Below are positions 60,750 through 64,000 of a stretch of 64,000 nucleotides of DNA, one piece after another. Below the pieces are notes generated by a model. The model did no database searches and had not been told where the DNA came from. It saw nothing but the letters and a program-made list of their open reading frames with translations. The position numbers and the translations under genes are program-made. Within the stretch, counting starts at the first letter, position 1. Each line of letters begins with the position of its first letter. The stretch comes from Spongiibacter thalassae (GTDB lineage: Bacteria > Pseudomonadota > Gammaproteobacteria > Pseudomonadales > Spongiibacteraceae): NCBI RefSeq assembly GCF_012272835.1, contig NZ_JAAWWK010000006.1, positions 310,001 through 374,000 of the forward strand, in the 5' to 3' direction.

Positions 60750-62371
60750 AGATCTTCGGCAAACCCGTCTACACGTACTCCTATCGTGAGGCCGTGGCGG
60801 ACGACTGGCTGATCGACCACGAACCGCCTATTCGCTATGAAACCTTGCTGAGCCAGCAAGGCATCCATTTTGACAGCGGCACCACAATCTCGGCGATCAA
60901 CACTGCTACTGGCGAAATCGAAACGTCAGAGCTGGACGACGAACTGGACTTTGAGGTCGACGCCTTTAACCGCAGCGTGATCAGCGAGAGCTTTAACCGA
61001 GTTATTTGCGAGCAGCTTGCCCATGAGCTCGACCCTTTCGGCGACGAAAAAACAATGATTTTCTGCGCCACTGACCTGCACGCAGACATGGTCAAGCGTC
61101 TGCTCGACGCAGCTTTCGTTGACGTGCATAACGGCGACTACAATCAAACCGCCGTTGCCAAGATTACCGGCACCAGCGACAAGGTTGACCAACTGATCAG
61201 CCGCTACAAAAACGAACGCTACCCCAATATCGCCATCACAGTGGACCTGCTTACCACCGGGATCGATGTACCCAAAATCGCTCATCTCGTGTTCCTGCGC
61301 CGCGTGCGCTCACGCATCCTTTATGAACAGATGATTGGCAGGGCGACTCGGCGATGCGATGAAATTGGGAAAACCTGCTTCCGCATCTACGACCCCGTAG
61401 GCATCTATGCTGCGCTGGAAGCCGTCTCCACCATGAAACCTCTGGTACGGAACCCCAACATTACCCTGGAGCAACTGTGCGATGAGCTCACTGACCCGGA
61501 TAAACTGGAAGCGAGCCTCAATAGCCCTGGGGAAGACGCGGATACCAGCCACGCCGACACAGTACTGAGCCAGCTTGGCCAAAAAGTCATGCAGGTCATG
61601 CGCAAGGCGAGCAAACGCGCAGAAACCAATCCGGCACTGCAGAAAAAGCTCGACGAACTGCAGTACAGCTGGGGCGTCGAGCCGGGGCAAGTTCACCATC
61701 ATCTGCACACTCTCGGCCCCAAACAGGCAGCCGAATTCCTCACCCAACACACGGGCTTTCTGAATCAACTGGCGCAGGTGAAAGCCCTGATCGGCAGCGA
61801 GCGAATGCCCGTTATCTCCGACCATGAAGACGAGTTTCGAGTGCGTGAACAAAACTACGGTGAATACGCTCGACCGGAAGACTATCTCGACAGCTTCGCC
61901 CAATTTATTCGCGAACAGATTAACGAGTCAGCGGCTATTAAAGCCGTGGTCAACCGCCCCCGCGACCTGACCCGCTCCCAGCTCAAGGAAATTCGCCTGA
62001 TGCTGGACAACAAAGGCTACACCGAAGCCACACTGCGCAGTGCATGGCGGCATCAAACCAATCAGGATATTGCCGCCAGCATCATTGGTCATATCCGCCG
62101 GGCCGCTCTGGGCGAGGCCATGATTCCCTTTGAGCAGCGGGTACAGGCAGGGCTACAGAAAATACTCAGCCAGCAAAGCTGGACGCCCCTTCAACAGAAG
62201 TGGCTGGAACGACTCGGCAAGCAGCTCACCCACGAGGTCATCATCGACCGCGAGACCATAAACCAGCTACCGGCGTTCAGCGGTGGCGCCAGACAGTTCG
62301 ACAAAATCCTTAACAATCAATTGGATAGTGTAATCTCAACCATCAATGAGAGCCTCTGGGAAGCCTCATAA
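60750..62371 (+). pseudogene. hsdR: 3' part of type I restriction hsdR
   Basis: Homology starts mid-protein at SEIFGKPVYTYSYREAVADDWLIDHEPP right at the integrase junction, preceded by an in-frame TGA. Helicase motifs V and VI (LLTTGIDVPKI, QMIGRATRRCD) and the C-terminal helical domain are present. The PD-(D/E)XK nuclease and the Walker A/B motifs of the N-terminal half are missing. A GTG at 60794 could still start a 525-residue fragment, but it could not act as a translocase or nuclease. Confidence 0.88.
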
Positions 62372-62384
62372 CCGTGATTAGCAT

Positions 62385-62409
62385 GTATAAAAATGGCGTG
62401 TTTTTATAC
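62385..62409. repeat. Operator-like inverted repeat 1 before fic
   Basis: GTATAAAAA-TGGCGTG-TTTTTATAC, 9-bp arms, in the AT-rich 156-bp gap between hsdR and fic. Confidence 0.6.
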
Positions 62410-62422
62410 CGAACAGCGACAC

Positions 62423-62451
62423 ATGTATAAATTTTCTAATTTTTTATACAT
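62423..62451. repeat. Operator-like inverted repeat 2 before fic
   Basis: ATGTATAAA-N11-TTTATACAT, sharing the GTATAAA half-site with repeat 1; further TATAAAA/TATAC half-sites follow to about 62495. A likely multi-site operator, possibly bound by the winged-helix end of Fic. Confidence 0.6.
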
Positions 62452-62527
62452 ATTCGCATTCACATATATAAAATATCGTAATAACTATACATATTCCGCG
62501 AAACCTATCCAGAGGACGAAGCCTTAA

Positions 62528-63589
62528 ATGACGCCACTTCCGTTACCGGACATCCAGCAATGGGAATCTCGGGCAGTGCTGAAAAGATGCGCCGAGGCCC
62601 ATCGCTATCTCGCGGAATTAAAAGGCGTCGCAGCCTCAATACCCAACGAGGCGATTCTGATTAACACACTGTCGTTACAGGAGGCCAAAGACAGCTCTGA
62701 GATTGAGAATATCGTCACCACGCAGGACGAACTTTTCAAAGCCACCCTGTTTTACGACAACCTCGTGAACCCGGCGGCCAAAGAAGTACAGGACTACGCC
62801 ATCGCCCTGAAGACCGGCTTTGACCGCATACGACAGCGCCGAATCATACGGCTGGCGGACATTCTGGAAATTCAGCAAATTATCGAAAAAAATCGCGCCG
62901 GGCTACGTCGGCTGCCGGGTACAGCACTTAAAAACCTGCAAACAGGTGACATCATTTATACCCCTCCCCAGGAACCCGAGGAGGTCGAGTCACTGGTGAG
63001 CAATCTCGTCGATTACATCAACGACGATGCCCTCTGCGATGCCGACCCACTGGTAAAAATGGCGATCATCCACCACCAGTTCGAGAGCATCCATCCCTTC
63101 TATGATGGCAACGGTCGTACCGGTCGCATCATCAATATCCTGTACCTCGTCGCCAAAGGCCTGCTGGACTTGCCCGTGCTCTACCTGAGCCGGTTTATCA
63201 TCCAGAACAAAGGTGACTACTACCGCGAACTGCAAGCCGTGCGTGATACCGGCAACTGGGAGCCGTGGTTGCTGTATATGCTGGAGGGAATCTCCCAAAC
63301 CGCCCGCAACACAATCCACCTGGTAAAGAGCATCAAGGCACTGATGTCAGACTACAAAACCACTCTTCGGAACGAACTGCCCAAGATCTACCGACAGGAA
63401 CTGCTTAACAATCTTTTCAACCACCCCTACACCAAGATTGAATTCGTGATGGACGACCTGCAGGTCACTCGACTCACGGCCACCAAATATCTGGAACAAC
63501 TGGTCGAACACGGGCTAGTCACCAAAGAGAAAGTGGGCCGCAGCAACTACTACATTAACCAGCCACTCGTTTCTCTCTTCTTAAATTAA
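62528..63589 (+). CDS. fic: Fic family protein (class II, with winged helix)
   Basis: A 353-residue enzyme that probably transfers AMP to a target protein. The Fic core HPFYDGNGRTGR (residues 189-200) is complete. The auto-inhibitory motif (S/T)xxxE(G/N) reads SSEIEN at residues 56-61, so it is class II. Residues about 280-350 form a winged helix (FVMDDLQVTRLTATKYLEQL). Fic genes of this kind lie within type I restriction loci between hsd genes, and here hsdR precedes and hsdM follows. The ATG has no strong ribosome site, but AGAGGA lies 16 bp upstream. Appears intact. Confidence 0.9.
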   Translation: MTPLPLPDIQQWESRAVLKRCAEAHRYLAELKGVAASIPNEAILINTLSLQEAKDSSEIENIVTTQDELFKATLFYDNLVNPAAKEVQDYAIALKTGFDRIRQRRIIRLADILEIQQIIEKNRAGLRRLPGTALKNLQTGDIIYTPPQEPEEVESLVSNLVDYINDDALCDADPLVKMAIIHHQFESIHPFYDGNGRTGRIINILYLVAKGLLDLPVLYLSRFIIQNKGDYYRELQAVRDTGNWEPWLLYMLEGISQTARNTIHLVKSIKALMSDYKTTLRNELPKIYRQELLNNLFNHPYTKIEFVMDDLQVTRLTATKYLEQLVEHGLVTKEKVGRSNYYINQPLVSLFLN

Positions 63590-63598
63590 GGCGATCAC

Positions 63599-63673
63599 AT
63601 GACCCACAACGACATCGTCCAGGGGCACAAACAAAAACCGAAAAACTTAAACCCTTTATTATCAATTAGTTAA
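63599..63673 (+). pseudogene. hsdM: 5' stub of hsdM
   Basis: ATG followed by codons for MTHNDIVQ, the standard opening of type I methyltransferase subunit HsdM, with AAGG upstream. After eight codons the sequence changes to unrelated GHKQKPKNLNPLLSIS and stops. The rest of hsdM and any hsdS have been deleted; the breakpoint lies at about 63622. Confidence 0.75.
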
Positions 63674-63692
63674 TAGACATATTAAAGTGACG

Positions 63693-63716
63693 CCGGCCCA
63701 CCAACACCAACACCCC
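63693..63716 (+). repeat. Third ssrA-end-like sequence
   Basis: CCGGCCCACCAACACCAACACCCC closely matches the attachment end plus its flank at 56612-56635 (CCGGCTCCACCAACACCAAAACC), with one base missing and one changed. Followed, as there, by a terminator. A likely old right boundary of the island. Confidence 0.6.
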
Positions 63717-63741
63717 AGCTGGTAGCAGCTGGGGTTTTTTA
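63712..63741 (+). terminator. Terminator at the right boundary of the island
   Basis: ACCCCAGCTG-GTAG-CAGCTGGGGT followed by TTTTT. It has the same position relative to the ssrA-end-like sequence as the terminator at 56628, so it is another candidate for the original ssrA terminator. Confidence 0.85.
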
Positions 63742-63786
63742 TTGCCTGCGTTTTTGCTTTAGCACGTAACCGAAACTGCCCCACTC

Positions 63787-63805
63787 AAAACGGGGACAGA
63801 CCCCG
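63787..63805 (-). terminator. Short terminator after the alcohol dehydrogenase
   Basis: Minus strand CGGGG-TCTGT-CCCCG followed by TTTT, five bases after the stop of the quinoprotein gene. Confidence 0.6.
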
Positions 63806-63809
63806 GCCG

Positions 63810-64000
63810 TCACTCCCTAACTAGGCGCTTTTCACCGCGCTGGTGACCCAGCTGCGCCTCGTGTACCACGTAGTGTTTAATCGCCTCGGCTTCGGCTTCG
63901 GTGATAAATTCGCCCCGTGCGGGCATACCCAATGAGGCCATGGCACCATCGCGCACGATGGCCTGCCAGGCTGGTGCGATGTCGTTGATGCGATAACGCA
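63810..64000 (-). CDS. C-terminal cytochrome c domain of a PQQ-dependent alcohol dehydrogenase, partial
   Basis: The last 63 codons of a gene that continues beyond the window. DIAPAWQAIVRDGAMASLGMPARGEFIT and EAEAIKHYVVHEAQ are the end of the haem c domain of quinohaemoprotein alcohol dehydrogenases, including the Met ligand region GMP. The CxxCH haem site and the PQQ propeller lie outside. It marks the return to core genome. Confidence 0.75.
   Translation of the reverse strand, partial: RYRINDIAPAWQAIVRDGAMASLGMPARGEFITEAEAEAIKHYVVHEAQLGHQRGEKRLVRE

Larger units (their letters stand above)
56623..63741. mobile_element. Defence-gene island downstream of the ssrA attachment copy
   Basis: A mosaic between the element 1 right site and a third ssrA-end-like sequence at 63693. 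It contains an intact ABC-3C operon, a broken integrase, 5'-truncated hsdR, intact fic and a stub of hsdM. It is AT-rich on the left and nearer to core composition on the right, so it was assembled from at least two sources. Exact ends are inferred. Confidence 0.6.

Noticed and set aside
60671-60868. 65-codon minus-strand frame over the integrase-hsdR junction
   Set aside because: In a different frame from the integrase and antisense to clear hsdR homology.

Overview
The window is chromosomal DNA from a gammaproteobacterium. The evidence is the conserved blocks serB/parC, pnp-rpsO-truB-rbfA-infB-nusA-rimP, secG-tpiA-glmM-folP-ftsH-rlmE, greA-carBA, dapB-dnaJ-dnaK-grpE-recN-fur-bamE and ppk1/ppx, a tmRNA tag reading ANDDNYALAA, and a Fur that lacks the second cysteine pair, as in Pseudomonas. 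The order is Pseudomonas-like, but several intruders (a 595-aa orphan in the slot of an initiator tRNA gene, a BrkB-family protein between dnaJ and dapB, an NSS transporter between ratA and smpB) suggest a marine Cellvibrionales/Spongiibacteraceae-type lineage. That placement is inference.

Positions 1-9000 hold the end of serB, a divergent AhpA/YtjB-type membrane protein, parC, a zinc-ribbon microprotein, a SlyD-type isomerase, a lipoprotein hydrolase, a DUF4105 protein and a DUF3015 protein. Positions 9050-18200 hold the transcription/translation superoperon read leftward (rimP, nusA, infB, rbfA, truB, rpsO, pnp). A near-consensus sigma-70 promoter and a roughly 105-nt terminated leader lie upstream of rimP, where E. 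coli has metY; no initiator tRNA is visible there. A 595-aa orphan gene follows, then tRNA-Leu(GAG), secG, tpiA, glmM, folP, ftsH and rlmE. Positions 26700-36200 hold yhbY, greA, carB, carA (TTG start with a hairpin/leader-ORF arrangement), a thioesterase, dapB, a BrkB-family protein and dnaJ. Positions 36300-49700 hold dnaK, grpE (sigma-32-like promoters), recN (LexA box), fur, bamE, rnfH, ratA, an NSS transporter, smpB, a SixA-like phosphatase, a methyltransferase, ppk1 and ppx.

Position 49744 begins ssrA (tmRNA), and everything from its 3' end to about 63720 is accessory. Element 1 (50103-56622) is bounded by a perfect 25-bp direct repeat of the ssrA 3' end. It carries an HUH replication initiator, two small unknown genes, an RHH regulator coupled to a membrane/zinc-ribbon protein, an excisionase, a tyrosine integrase, and an AT-rich PD-(D/E)XK nuclease gene that overlaps the integrase stop. 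Next comes an intact three-gene ABC-3C defence operon (56807-59782: REase-fold effector, middle component, DUF2326 ATPase). It is followed by a truncated and frameshifted integrase, the 3' half of a type I hsdR, an intact class II Fic gene behind palindromic operators, and a stub of about eight codons of hsdM. A third ssrA-end-like sequence with its own terminator lies at 63693-63741. The window ends in the C-terminal cytochrome c domain of a PQQ-dependent alcohol dehydrogenase.

The core is housekeeping (translation, nucleotide and cell-wall precursors, chaperones, envelope, polyphosphate). The ssrA 3' end has acted as an integration hotspot and accumulated a layered defence island. The most unusual parts are the ABC-3C operon, the membrane-protein/RHH pair, the integrase-coupled nuclease, and the metY-less rimP leader.
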